Source: Deltaproteobacteria bacterium
GTDB taxonomy: Bacteria; Myxococcota; B64-G9
NCBI GenBank assembly: GCA_019307065.1
Contig: JAFDKH010000024.1
Coordinates: forward strand, 1-40,549
Length of the DNA stretch: 40,549 bases
Reading direction: 5' to 3'
Below the pieces are notes generated by a model, which saw only the letters and a list, made by a program, of their open reading frames with translations, was not told the DNA's origin and searched no databases. A program made the translations under genes and the position numbers. Positions 8,346 to 15,736 of this stretch are shown here, piece after piece. How positions within the stretch are numbered: the stretch's first letter is position 1; every line of letters starts with the position of its first letter.

Positions 8346-9274
8346 TGTTTGCCCTGCCAGCCGTCACTGGCAGATAGGGTTTTGTCAATTTTAGATAGGA
8401 TACTCTTCTTGTCTCTGCCCCAGTCGGGAGCCAGCATCAATTCAGCCGGGCCTTCACCGCTCAGGCGATGGATAATCATTTCCACGCGAAGCATCTGAAT
8501 GAACTCGGCAACCATTTCAGCATACTCCAAAAGCGAGCTGAGCTGAAACATTCCTTTTTTGTGAAGCTTAGCCAAAGGAGTATGTTCGAGAACATGCAGA
8601 TTGTGGACCTTTACGCCTTCGACGGCCAATGAGTTCAGGCAGGCAGCTGTCTTGGCTCGGTCGTCGGCTGTTTCATCAGGCAAATCAAGAATAACGTGAG
8701 CGATGACTTCCAGGCCGGCCTGGTGACAACGCTTGACGGCGGATTCGAAATCGGCGACCGAGTGGCCGCGATTCATCCATTTAAGAAATGTGTCATTGGC
8801 CGACTGCAGGCCGAGCTCTATGAATACCGGTTTCTGACTGGTTAGTTTGGACAATAGGGACAGAACTTCGTCGGGAATCCAGTCGGGCCGGGTTCCTACC
8901 GACAGGGCCACAATGTCGGGATGATTCATGGCCCTGGTGTATAAGTCATGTAAAACCGAGGGGGCTGCGTCAGTGGCCGTTTGATCCTGGAAATAGGCGA
9001 TTGCCTTATTCGCCTTGGTGTGCAGCCTGACAGCCTGTAGCCCGGCTTCGAGTTGATCCTCGATGGGCCCAAAGGCTGGCCCGCAGGACGGCAATAAGGC
9101 TTTTTCTGAACAGAATATACAGCCACCCCGGCCCACCCGGCCGTCGCGATTTGGACATCCAAACCCGCCCCTGAGAGTAACTTTTTGAATTCGTTCTCCG
9201 AAGCGTTGCTTGAGTGCCAGGCTTAGTTTGCGGTAGCGAAAGCCCCCTAAGATTTGGGGTCTGGATTCTCCCAT
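8336..9274 (-). CDS. YhcC-type radical SAM protein (TIGR01212 family)
   Basis: The protein carries the Cx11Cx2C cysteine set typical of the YhcC/TIGR01212 group (Cys40, Cys52 and Cys55 from the chosen start) within GGFGCPNRDG and GGCIFC. These cysteines should hold the [4Fe-4S] cluster that cleaves S-adenosylmethionine. Later motifs, such as SVGTRPDW, IELGLQSAND and HVILDLPDE, match the family. The substrate is not established. An in-frame GTG at 9388 would give 350 residues, but family members begin 10-20 residues before the RYRKLS-like segment, so I prefer the ATG at 9272-9274 (312 residues). No strong ribosome binding site separates the two choices. The 3' end overlaps the kinase start by 10 bp. 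Confidence 0.85.
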   Translation of the reverse strand: MGESRPQILGGFRYRKLSLALKQRFGERIQKVTLRGGFGCPNRDGRVGRGGCIFCSEKALLPSCGPAFGPIEDQLEAGLQAVRLHTKANKAIAYFQDQTATDAAPSVLHDLYTRAMNHPDIVALSVGTRPDWIPDEVLSLLSKLTSQKPVFIELGLQSANDTFLKWMNRGHSVADFESAVKRCHQAGLEVIAHVILDLPDETADDRAKTAACLNSLAVEGVKVHNLHVLEHTPLAKLHKKGMFQLSSLLEYAEMVAEFIQMLRVEMIIHRLSGEGPAELMLAPDWGRDKKSILSKIDKTLSASDGWQGKHCE

Positions 9275-9342
9275 GAACAGAGGGTAGGTCGTGCAGAAAG
9301 CCTGGTCAAGGCGGATAAGCTCAGACGAAATTTTTAGGGACA

Positions 9343-9358
9343 GGTCAGAAACTTGACC
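9343..9358. promoter_or_regulatory. inverted repeat GGTCA-N6-TGACC
   Basis: GGTCA at 9343-9347 and TGACC at 9354-9358 are exact reverse complements separated by six bases. The right arm overlaps TTGACC (9353-9358), a -35-like hexamer pointing toward the small ORF at 9436, but no good -10 box lies at the right distance. If the radical SAM gene starts at 9274, this site is in the intergenic region between divergent genes and could be an operator. The arms are short, so chance is possible. Confidence 0.25.
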
Positions 9359-9435
9359 GGTGTAGGATACTGTAGTACATATAACCACAAAGGGTTACAT
9401 TGTTACCAAGTCTTTGAAAAGAAAAGGAGTCGATC

Positions 9436-9621
9436 ATGGCACATTCAGACGCGACGATTTTCTTAGAGAACCTGAAGATGTGGGACCGCCCCGAAGAAAC
9501 AACCCGAGACCGTAGGATTCTCCAATTTGATGACAACGTTGAGCATATTGTCGATGAGATGTTTGATCGGTTTTGCGACCTGGAAATGGATAAACCTCAT
9601 TTACTAGTGGGTAATTGCTAG
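9436..9621 (+). CDS. small orphan protein (61 residues)
   Basis: This short ORF has AAGGAGT at 9424-9430, six bases before the ATG, which is a better ribosome binding site than many larger genes here have. The product is acidic and soluble, with no signal peptide or membrane helix. It includes the stretch DDNVEHIVDEMFDRF and a single CxxxE-like patch, and I do not recognise a family. It stands alone, divergent from the radical SAM gene and convergent with the lipoprotein gene ending at 9790. The next 168 bases (9622-9789) show no gene. It could be a real small protein or a chance frame behind an A/G-rich leader. Confidence 0.42.
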   Translation: MAHSDATIFLENLKMWDRPEETTRDRRILQFDDNVEHIVDEMFDRFCDLEMDKPHLLVGNC

Positions 9622-9789
9622 GTGTTACAATGACTTACCGACCACAGCCAATTGCTCCGTCCCCGTTCATGCCGCGTTTTTTCGGCTACATTTTCCCGTT
9701 GTCGCCACTGGTTTGCTCTTTCAGGCGCCGTCGGTCCTATCGCCGGATCTACTGATTTCTCGTTGTCGCAGGGTTGTTTACGTGCCTTG

Positions 9790-10416
9790 CTACTTATCTG
9801 AATCGCCGGCTTCGCGGATCGACAGGTTGTCGAAATATACGTGAGATTGCCAGTTATTGAAGCCCAGCCGATCATTGCCCGGACCGCGCAGAGGTTCCGA
9901 GTCGAAATAATCCAGGATTAGCTTACCGTCGATATACCATTTGATGACTTTGTCCTGGCGGATGACTTTGACTCTGTGGGTTTGGCCGATCTTCACCAAA
10001 CCGCGTTCTTTGAGTTCCTGGCGATCTGCGCCATGTTCGTCTTTGCGGGCAATACACGAGATGGTGTTGTTCCAACCACCGAATATGAGAATGTAGCCCG
10101 ATTCGTGATTTTTTCCGTCGGCATAGATCTCGAATTTAATATCGCCGGCCGGGCTTTCCGAACGGGTATCGAATTCGATCACTGCATTGTCAGGCAAGCT
10201 GGCTTTGAGCCAGACCGCACGATTTGAGGTCCCGGCCGAGAATACCTGGCCGTCTTTAATCCGCCAGCCCGGGTCGCCGCTGTAGTTTTCGCCCAGTTCG
10301 GTTCGGTCGAAATTGTCGCTGAAAGGTATTTTGGCCTGTGTTTCTTCTTTTTTCGAGCAACCAGCCAGTATAACGATTAGCCCGATCCAGCCTAGCGTCG
10401 CAGTTCGTAGGGTCAT
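9790..10416 (-). CDS. lipoprotein with concanavalin/LamG-like sugar-binding fold
   Basis: The 208-residue product has a lipoprotein signal ending in LAGC (Cys20), so it should be lipid-anchored in the envelope. The mature part resembles the jelly-roll of the GH16-like/DUF1080 (3-keto-disaccharide hydrolase) superfamily. Typical features are the opening FSDNFDR, a central aromatic/glycine segment (GYILIFGGWNN), IKWYIDGKLILDY, and the closing HVYFDNLSIRE. Such domains bind or hydrolyse glycans, but no catalytic residues can be named from the sequence alone. It is 12 bp downstream of the cysteine-rich gene, so it is the last gene of the oxidoreductase operon by position, although its envelope location makes a functional link doubtful. 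Confidence 0.78.
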   Translation of the reverse strand: MTLRTATLGWIGLIVILAGCSKKEETQAKIPFSDNFDRTELGENYSGDPGWRIKDGQVFSAGTSNRAVWLKASLPDNAVIEFDTRSESPAGDIKFEIYADGKNHESGYILIFGGWNNTISCIARKDEHGADRQELKERGLVKIGQTHRVKVIRQDKVIKWYIDGKLILDYFDSEPLRGPGNDRLGFNNWQSHVYFDNLSIREAGDSDK

Positions 10417-10428
10417 CTTGGCACCAGT

Positions 10429-10863
10429 CTACATTTTTGGGCGACGTTCTTCGTTGTAGAATTCGGCAAATTGAGCGTCGAGATCGACGATGGTCAGTTG
10501 GTGATTGCGGCAGCCGACTTTTGGACAGGCACGTATTTCGCCGCCATCCGGCAAATGGATAGCGAACATGTGTACATGGCACATAGTGCATTTCTCAGGC
10601 ACGCTCAAGGCTGTGCCGCAGTGCGGGCAATACAGATCAACCACGTCTCCCTGTTGCGGGTCTAAGTCGGTTTCATACTCGAAAATGCCGTAGAAAGCAT
10701 TGAAGTGCATGGTGCCGGTGTCGCCTTTCAGGCGGACCAGGGTAGTCACAACTGGTTTACCTGAAAGGAGCTTGTCTTTGTTCATCAAAGAGCAGTTGTT
10801 GGGACAACGGCCGTCCTTGATAAAAATCTTTCCTGGGGGAACTTTGAGTACGATTTGTTCCAT
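10429..10863 (-). CDS. cysteine-rich putative zinc protein, paralogue of 38977-39465
   Basis: I do not recognise a named family. From the ATG at 10861-10863 the protein has 144 residues and eight cysteines in four pairs: Cys20/24, Cys79/82 (CPHC), Cys92/95 (CTMC) and Cys113/118. This suggests two zinc sites or, less likely, iron-sulphur clusters. The gene at 38977-39465 has the same pair order and spacing, so the two form one family. An upstream in-frame start (10935) would add 24 Arg-rich residues that look non-coding and overlap the polyferredoxin gene. The gene starts 3 bp after the polyferredoxin stop, placing it firmly in the oxidoreductase operon. It may be an accessory or regulatory subunit of that complex (inference). 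Confidence 0.75.
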   Translation of the reverse strand: MEQIVLKVPPGKIFIKDGRCPNNCSLMNKDKLLSGKPVVTTLVRLKGDTGTMHFNAFYGIFEYETDLDPQQGDVVDLYCPHCGTALSVPEKCTMCHVHMFAIHLPDGGEIRACPKVGCRNHQLTIVDLDAQFAEFYNEERRPKM

Positions 10864-10865
10864 GA

Positions 10866-11351
10866 TTAGCGCCACTCCAATGCCCCGTGAGGGCAGAACT
10901 TTGCGCACACGGGCTGACCGCCGCAGAGATCGCATTTCTGAGGCAGGTGAATCTCATAATTAAAATGCATGTGCCCAAAAGGACAAGCAGTTGCACATAA
11001 GCCGCAACCGATGCAGCGATTTTCATCTATTTCAATTGCGCTGGTTTGCTTATTGCGAATCAGGGCCTCGGTCGGACAGACTTTAACGCAAGCAGCGTTG
11101 ACGCATTGCAGACAGGTTACCTGAACGTGTCGCTCTTGACCAACTTGATATACCCTGATGCGACTGTGCCCCAGGGTGCCGTTTTGTGAATGGGCGAATG
11201 AGCAGGCCAACTCACAGGTTCGGCAACCGGTACAGTTTTGAGGTATAACAACCAGCGGGCCGCTTTGGCCTATATTCCGAGATTGCCTACCAGACAATTG
11301 CGGCAAAACGTTCACTGGTAGCGGCCTGCTTGCAGGCTTCGCAGAGATCAT
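10866..11351 (-). CDS. four-cluster polyferredoxin (HycB/CooF/DmsB type)
   Basis: Four cysteine groups can be read in order: CTGCRTCELAC, CLQCVNAACVKVC, CIGCGLCATAC and CDLCGGQPVCAKFC. This is the pattern of electron-transfer subunits such as HycB, CooF and DmsB, with four [4Fe-4S] clusters. It probably passes electrons between the flavin/FeS proteins encoded upstream and another partner. I chose the ATG at 11349-11351 because GGAGG lies six bases before it on the minus strand. This makes it overlap the preceding gene by 65 bp. A TTG at 11295-11297 would nearly remove the overlap and would give a more typical length, but it lacks a ribosome binding site. The product is about 161 residues with the ATG, or 143 with the TTG. 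Confidence 0.86.
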   Translation of the reverse strand: MISAKPASRPLPVNVLPQLSGRQSRNIGQSGPLVVIPQNCTGCRTCELACSFAHSQNGTLGHSRIRVYQVGQERHVQVTCLQCVNAACVKVCPTEALIRNKQTSAIEIDENRCIGCGLCATACPFGHMHFNYEIHLPQKCDLCGGQPVCAKFCPHGALEWR

Positions 11352-12045
11352 AATAGTCCTCCGGTAGTCCCTTGGTTTTAATAGCATGTGCCCGGTTTTT
11401 TTCAGTGATTACCGGAGTTGCACATTCTTGACATAAAACGAAATCAAATGATTGTCCCCAGATAGTGCGGGTCTTTGGCGTGTCTTTTACGGGAATGCAA
11501 TCTGTCGGACAAACTGAAACGCACGACCCACAACCGACACACGATTCAGCCGGCTTGTTGAATGGCAAGCCTATACGTTTACGATCGCCGCGGCCGATGA
11601 TTGTTAAAGCATTGTGCCCGAGCTGGGCACAGGCCCGCACACATCGCTCACACAGGATGCAATTGGGCAGCGGATTGTACTTGAGCGGCCCGAAACGCGG
11701 ATGACTGACTCCATATTGAGCGGCAAGTTTACGAATTGCTTCGGCGGCCGGCGCCCGAGCCAGCAACAGCTCCAGGTTCATGGCTCGATGGCGATGGATC
11801 TCAGGTGAGTCAGTTGTCACGGCGATGCCGTCCTGCACCTCGTAATTGCAGGCAGTTGTCAGCTTTGTTCGGCGTCCTTTTGTGACCTCGACCAGGCAAA
11901 CTCGGCAGGCACCAATGGCCGGTAAGGACTCTAAGTGGCACAATGAAGGGATTGAAAAGCCATTTCGCCGAGCCACATCTAAAAGCCCGTCGCCGGGGCT
12001 GGCCGAGACTTCGACGTCATTGATTCTGAGTTTCAGAGACATCAT
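11287..12045 (-). CDS. HydA/NuoG/HoxU-type iron-sulphur subunit lacking a hydrogenase domain
   Basis: The 252-residue protein matches the N-terminal electron-transfer part of HydA/HndD hydrogenases, NuoG and HoxU. A [2Fe-2S] domain occupies about residues 1-80 with Cys36, Cys47, Cys50 and Cys66. It is followed by two [4Fe-4S] sets, CILCERCVRAC and CVGCGSCVSVC. The H-cluster catalytic domain of [FeFe] hydrogenases is absent. The C-terminus instead has two extra CxxC pairs, LCQEC and LCEAC, that could hold another metal. Two tandem ATGs begin the gene; AGAGG on the minus strand fits the second slightly better. It starts 7 bp after the NuoF-like gene. The role is probably to link the NuoF flavin to ferredoxin. 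Confidence 0.88.
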   Translation of the reverse strand: MMSLKLRINDVEVSASPGDGLLDVARRNGFSIPSLCHLESLPAIGACRVCLVEVTKGRRTKLTTACNYEVQDGIAVTTDSPEIHRHRAMNLELLLARAPAAEAIRKLAAQYGVSHPRFGPLKYNPLPNCILCERCVRACAQLGHNALTIIGRGDRKRIGLPFNKPAESCVGCGSCVSVCPTDCIPVKDTPKTRTIWGQSFDFVLCQECATPVITEKNRAHAIKTKGLPEDYYDLCEACKQAATSERFAAIVW

Positions 12046-12052
12046 TTTCCTC

Positions 12053-13942
12053 TCATTTTACCTTGACCGCATTTTGTTTGCAGACATCCATGCAGATACC
12101 GCACTTGATGCATTTTTTCTGAATGATGGTGTGTAGTTTTTTCTTCTGGCCGACGATGGCATTTTCGGGACAATGCTTGGCGCACAGCGTGCAGCCGTTA
12201 CAGTTTTTAGCCACGATAGTGTAGGTAATAAGCGCCTTGCAGACCTTGGCCGGACAGCGTTTGGCCTTGACGTGGGCCTCATACTCGGCCCGAAAATGCT
12301 TCAGCGTCGATTGGAGCGGGTTGACGGCCGAGGTTCCCAGGGCGCACAGAGAAGTTTCCCGAACAGTCTCAGCCAGCTCCTTAATCAAGTCGAGGGTTGC
12401 CAAAGTTCCGCGTCCTTCTACTACATCGCTGAGTAGCTCGTGGAGGCGCTCGAGCCCGTCACGACAAGAGGTGCAGTTGCCGCATGACTCGAACTTCAGA
12501 AAATTGACGAAATACCTGGCGACATCGACCATGCATGTGTCTTCGTCCATTACGATCATGCCGCCTGAACCCATCATTGAGCCTTCGCGGGTCAGGCTGT
12601 CGAAATCTACCGGCACGTCGAGCTTGGCCTCGGGCAAACAACCGCCGGAAGGGCCGCCGGTCTGAACTGCCTTGAAAGCCTTGGAGTTCGGGATGCCTTC
12701 GCCGATGTCGTAGATTATCTGCCGCAAGGTGGTTCCCATGGGCACTTCGACCAGGCCGGTGTTGTTGACTTTGCCCACCAGGGCGAAAATCTTGGTGCCC
12801 TTACTGCCGCCCCAGGGATTCTTGCTGACATCGCCGGTGCCGATGCCGGTGTACCATTTTACGCCGCGATCAATGATCAGAGGTACGTTGGCCCAAGTTT
12901 CGACATTGTTGAGGTTGCTGGGCTTGCCGTGCAAGCCGACCTCGACAGTATGGATGTGCTTGGCGCGCGGGCGGCCGATGTCGCCCTCGATCGAAGCCAT
13001 CAAGGCAGTCGACTCACCACAGACAAAGGCACCGCCGCCGCGGTTTACTTGAATATCGAAATCCAGTTTACTGCCCAGGATATTCTTGCCTAAAAAGCCG
13101 GCCTGGCGGGCTTGCTCCAGGGCGATCATCAATCTTTCGACCGCCAGGGGGTACTCGTTACGGATATATACGTAGCCCTTGGGCTTACCCGGAAACCCGA
13201 TTGCCCAGGCCCCGATGATCATACCCTCGATTACCGAATGTGGATTGCCCTCGACCAGGGCCCGATCCATGAAAGCCCCCGGATCGCCTTCGTCGGCGTT
13301 GCAAATTATATAGCGCACTTTGTCGGCACTCGCTGCTGACCGGCAGGTTTCCCATTTGACGCCTGCTGGAAATCCACCGCCGCCGCGGCCGCGCAGACCC
13401 GAAGATTTGATCAACTGGATGACTTTTTCTGGCTTGATCTTGGGTAAAACAGTGGCTAAAGCCCGGTATCCGCCAAGGCCGATATAATCATCAATGCTGC
13501 AAGGATCGATCCGGCTGTTATTGCCCAGCAAAAGGCGCATCTGATTCTTGTAAAAAGGAACGCTGTCTTCTTTGGTAAAGACCTTGCCTTTGGAATTTTT
13601 GTACAGCAGGCGTTTGACTATGTTGCCTTCGACCATTGTCTTTTCGAGGATCTCATCGACATCCGAGGTTTTGACCTGCTGATACAGAGTCTGCCCGGGG
13701 TTGATTACTACCAGCGGGCCGCGTTCACAAAAACCGTGACAGCCGGTCTGCTTGAGCTCGACTTTTGAAGTCAGGTGCTTTTTCTTGATAGCTTTTTCGA
13801 AAGCGACAACAAGCCTGTCGGCCCCATGGGCGGTACAGCCCGAAGTGCAAACGGCAATGGCTTTTTTGGGTTTTTGCTTGTTGGTCTGGAGTTGTTTTCT
13901 GAATTTCTCCAGTGCGGCTGCGTTTTTGAATCGGACAGGCAT
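12053..13942 (-). CDS. NuoF/HydB/HndC-type NAD(H)- and FMN-binding subunit
   Basis: The 629-residue protein has three parts. The first is an N-terminal thioredoxin-like [2Fe-2S] domain (Cys32, Cys36, Cys68 and Cys72). The second is the NuoF core with the NADH/FMN site GLRGRGGGGFPAG (182-194) and the [4Fe-4S] motif ESCGNCTSC (from 485). The third is a C-terminal two-cluster ferredoxin domain (about 575-629; CNGCTLCAKHC and CIKCGICMDVC). Complex I NuoF lacks the first and last parts, while HydB of electron-bifurcating hydrogenases and HndC have them. This makes soluble bifurcating or NAD(H):ferredoxin chemistry more likely than complex I. The gene follows the NuoE-like gene by 3 bp. No hydrogenase catalytic gene is nearby, so its partner is presumably the 2-oxoacid oxidoreductase. 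Confidence 0.92.
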   Translation of the reverse strand: MPVRFKNAAALEKFRKQLQTNKQKPKKAIAVCTSGCTAHGADRLVVAFEKAIKKKHLTSKVELKQTGCHGFCERGPLVVINPGQTLYQQVKTSDVDEILEKTMVEGNIVKRLLYKNSKGKVFTKEDSVPFYKNQMRLLLGNNSRIDPCSIDDYIGLGGYRALATVLPKIKPEKVIQLIKSSGLRGRGGGGFPAGVKWETCRSAASADKVRYIICNADEGDPGAFMDRALVEGNPHSVIEGMIIGAWAIGFPGKPKGYVYIRNEYPLAVERLMIALEQARQAGFLGKNILGSKLDFDIQVNRGGGAFVCGESTALMASIEGDIGRPRAKHIHTVEVGLHGKPSNLNNVETWANVPLIIDRGVKWYTGIGTGDVSKNPWGGSKGTKIFALVGKVNNTGLVEVPMGTTLRQIIYDIGEGIPNSKAFKAVQTGGPSGGCLPEAKLDVPVDFDSLTREGSMMGSGGMIVMDEDTCMVDVARYFVNFLKFESCGNCTSCRDGLERLHELLSDVVEGRGTLATLDLIKELAETVRETSLCALGTSAVNPLQSTLKHFRAEYEAHVKAKRCPAKVCKALITYTIVAKNCNGCTLCAKHCPENAIVGQKKKLHTIIQKKCIKCGICMDVCKQNAVKVK

Positions 13943-13945
13943 GAG

Positions 13946-14425
13946 TTATTTCCGCTTTAGTGGTTTGAGGATTTTATCCAGTTTACTGGCCGACATGTTT
14001 CCATGATAACTGCCGTCGATCATCACCAGGGGACCGAGAGCACAAGCCCCGACACAATTGACTGACTCGAGGGTCAGCTGCATGTCATTGGTCGTATTAC
14101 CCACGCTCACTTTGAACTGGCGTTCGATGTGATCAACGAGTTTGGATGCCCCGCGCACATGGCAGGCGGTTCCCACGCAGACAGTACAGATATGCTTGCC
14201 ACGCGGTTTGAGGTGGAAGCCCTCATAAAAAGTAACCACGCGAAACAGTTGGACTTGAGGTACCCCGATGTATACGGCGGCCCGCCTGAGTACTTTTTCG
14301 GCCAGGAACCCGAACTCGGCTTGGAGATCATGCAGGATATTGACCAGGGCCGCCGTTTCAGAACGCGGATGCCTGGCCAGGATCTTGTCGATGCTTTTAA
14401 TGTCTGTAGCCGGCGCAGCCGTCAT
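13946..14425 (-). CDS. NuoE/HydC/HndA-type [2Fe-2S] subunit
   Basis: This 159-residue protein is a full-length NuoE-like subunit. A helical N-terminal half is followed by a thioredoxin-fold domain with the [2Fe-2S] ligands Cys83, Cys88, Cys124 and Cys128 in the CVGTAC and CVGAC motifs. In HydABC and Hnd enzymes this subunit pairs with the NuoF-like one and helps tune the flavin. Its ATG overlaps the stop of the gamma-subunit gene by 4 bp, an ATGA junction that physically ties the NAD(H) module to the 2-oxoacid oxidoreductase genes. No unusual features were seen. Confidence 0.92.
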   Translation of the reverse strand: MTAAPATDIKSIDKILARHPRSETAALVNILHDLQAEFGFLAEKVLRRAAVYIGVPQVQLFRVVTFYEGFHLKPRGKHICTVCVGTACHVRGASKLVDHIERQFKVSVGNTTNDMQLTLESVNCVGACALGPLVMIDGSYHGNMSASKLDKILKPLKRK

Positions 14426-14982
14426 GCCTGCTTGCCCTTTCTGGCCTTGCGACCTTCTTCATAACCCAACTTGAAAGCTGCCACATTGGCGGGGATAAAC
14501 TTGGCCTTCTTCTTGAATTCCTTTTTTATCATCGCAATCGTCGTATCTTTGTCGACAATACCGGCCCAGCCCACATAGGCACCCAGCATTACCAGGTTTG
14601 CAGCCCTGATTGTGCCGGCCTTTTGCGCCAGTTCACCAGCTGCTATGTAGACGACCGTGCAGTCTTTGCGATTGGCCTCGATCGGCACTAGAGATGTATT
14701 GACGACGATCAAGCCGCCCGGTTTGACCCGCGGACCGAATTTTTCCAACGACGGCTGGTTCATGACCAGTAAAGCGCGCGGTTTGCTTATATAGGGCGAG
14801 CCGACAGGATTATTCGAGAGGCAAACAGTGACGTTGGCTGTGCCGCCGCGCATTTCCGGCCCGTAGGACGGCAGCCAGCTGACTTCCATCCCTTTTTTCA
14901 TGGCCGCATAAGCGAGCAGCTTGCCGCTCAGCAACATCCCCTGGCCGCCAAAACCGGCCATAAGAACTTCAGTGCCCGCCAT
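14422..14982 (-). CDS. 2-oxoacid:ferredoxin oxidoreductase gamma subunit
   Basis: The 186-residue protein matches the gamma domain of 2-oxoacid:acceptor oxidoreductases (PorG/KorC/VorA group). Signatures are the glycine-rich GFGGQGMLLSGKLL near the N-terminus and PSYGPEMRGGTANV. This subunit helps form the CoA-binding and inter-subunit interface. It overlaps the beta-subunit gene by 14 bp and the NuoE-like gene by 4 bp, consistent with coupled translation. The 2-oxoacid it acts on cannot be fixed from this subunit. Confidence 0.92.
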   Translation of the reverse strand: MAGTEVLMAGFGGQGMLLSGKLLAYAAMKKGMEVSWLPSYGPEMRGGTANVTVCLSNNPVGSPYISKPRALLVMNQPSLEKFGPRVKPGGLIVVNTSLVPIEANRKDCTVVYIAAGELAQKAGTIRAANLVMLGAYVGWAGIVDKDTTIAMIKKEFKKKAKFIPANVAAFKLGYEEGRKARKGKQA

Positions 14983-15736
14983 GTTGTTTCTCCTCGAAGT
15001 CCTCGGGACGTTTCTTTATTCCCAAGGAATAGTAGGGGAGCATCTCCTGTTCGAGCCATTTCTCCGATTCGCGCGGCGAAAGTCCCCAGTTGGTTGGGCA
15101 AGTGGACAACACTTCTACAAAGGTGAAACAAGTGTTGTCCTTCTGGTAGCGAAAGGCCTGTTTGATAATACTCTTGGCCCGGATGATTTCCTTGGTGGTA
15201 TGCGTTGAAACCCGGGCCACGAAGGCGGGAGTCGTCAATTCTGCCAAAATCTCAGTCATCCGAACCGGATAACCGACCTCGGCCGTGTCACGCCCGTAGG
15301 GGCTGGTGGTTGTATATTGACCCGGCATGGTGGTTGGGGCCATCTGTCCGCCGGTCATGCCGTAGACCGCGTTGTTGACGAAGATGACCGTGATCTTCTC
15401 TCCTCGATTAGCGGCATGAATAATCTCGCCCATGCCGATCGATGCCAGGTCGCCGTCACCCTGATAAGTAAACAAGATCAAGTCAGGCCGCGAGCGCTTG
15501 GCGCCGGTGGCCACCGCCGGGGCTCGCCCATGCGAGGCCTCGAACATGTCGCAGTTGAAATACTCGTAGGCCAATACGGCGCAACCTACCGGTGCGATTC
15601 CAACCGTTCTTTCGCGGATGCCTAACTCTTCGAGGCACTCTCCGACCATGCGGTGAATAACACCGTGAGTGCAGCCGGGACAATAATGAGTCGGTCGATC
15701 GGTCAGGCCCTGAGTCGCTGCGAAAATTTTCTTCAT
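14969..15736 (-). CDS. 2-oxoacid:ferredoxin oxidoreductase beta subunit (TPP-binding)
   Basis: The 255-residue subunit binds thiamine diphosphate and Mg2+ through a GDGD...NN motif: GDGDLASIGMGE at about residues 94-105 and then VIFVNNAVYGMTGGQ. The N-terminal HYCPGCTHG and the segment APVGCAVLAY supply cysteines of the kind that hold a [4Fe-4S] cluster in this family. With the alpha, gamma and delta subunits it oxidatively decarboxylates a 2-oxoacid to an acyl-CoA and reduces ferredoxin. The ATG at 15736 overlaps the alpha-subunit stop by 4 bp. Oxygen sensitivity is usual for the family and supports an anaerobic host. Confidence 0.93.
   Translation of the reverse strand: MKKIFAATQGLTDRPTHYCPGCTHGVIHRMVGECLEELGIRERTVGIAPVGCAVLAYEYFNCDMFEASHGRAPAVATGAKRSRPDLILFTYQGDGDLASIGMGEIIHAANRGEKITVIFVNNAVYGMTGGQMAPTTMPGQYTTTSPYGRDTAEVGYPVRMTEILAELTTPAFVARVSTHTTKEIIRAKSIIKQAFRYQKDNTCFTFVEVLSTCPTNWGLSPRESEKWLEQEMLPYYSLGIKKRPEDFEEKQHGGH

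Noticed and set aside
9622..9789. Gene or RNA element in the gap after the small ORF
   Set aside because: Neither strand has an ORF with a start signal, and no tRNA-like or riboswitch-like structure is visible. It appears to be plain intergenic DNA.
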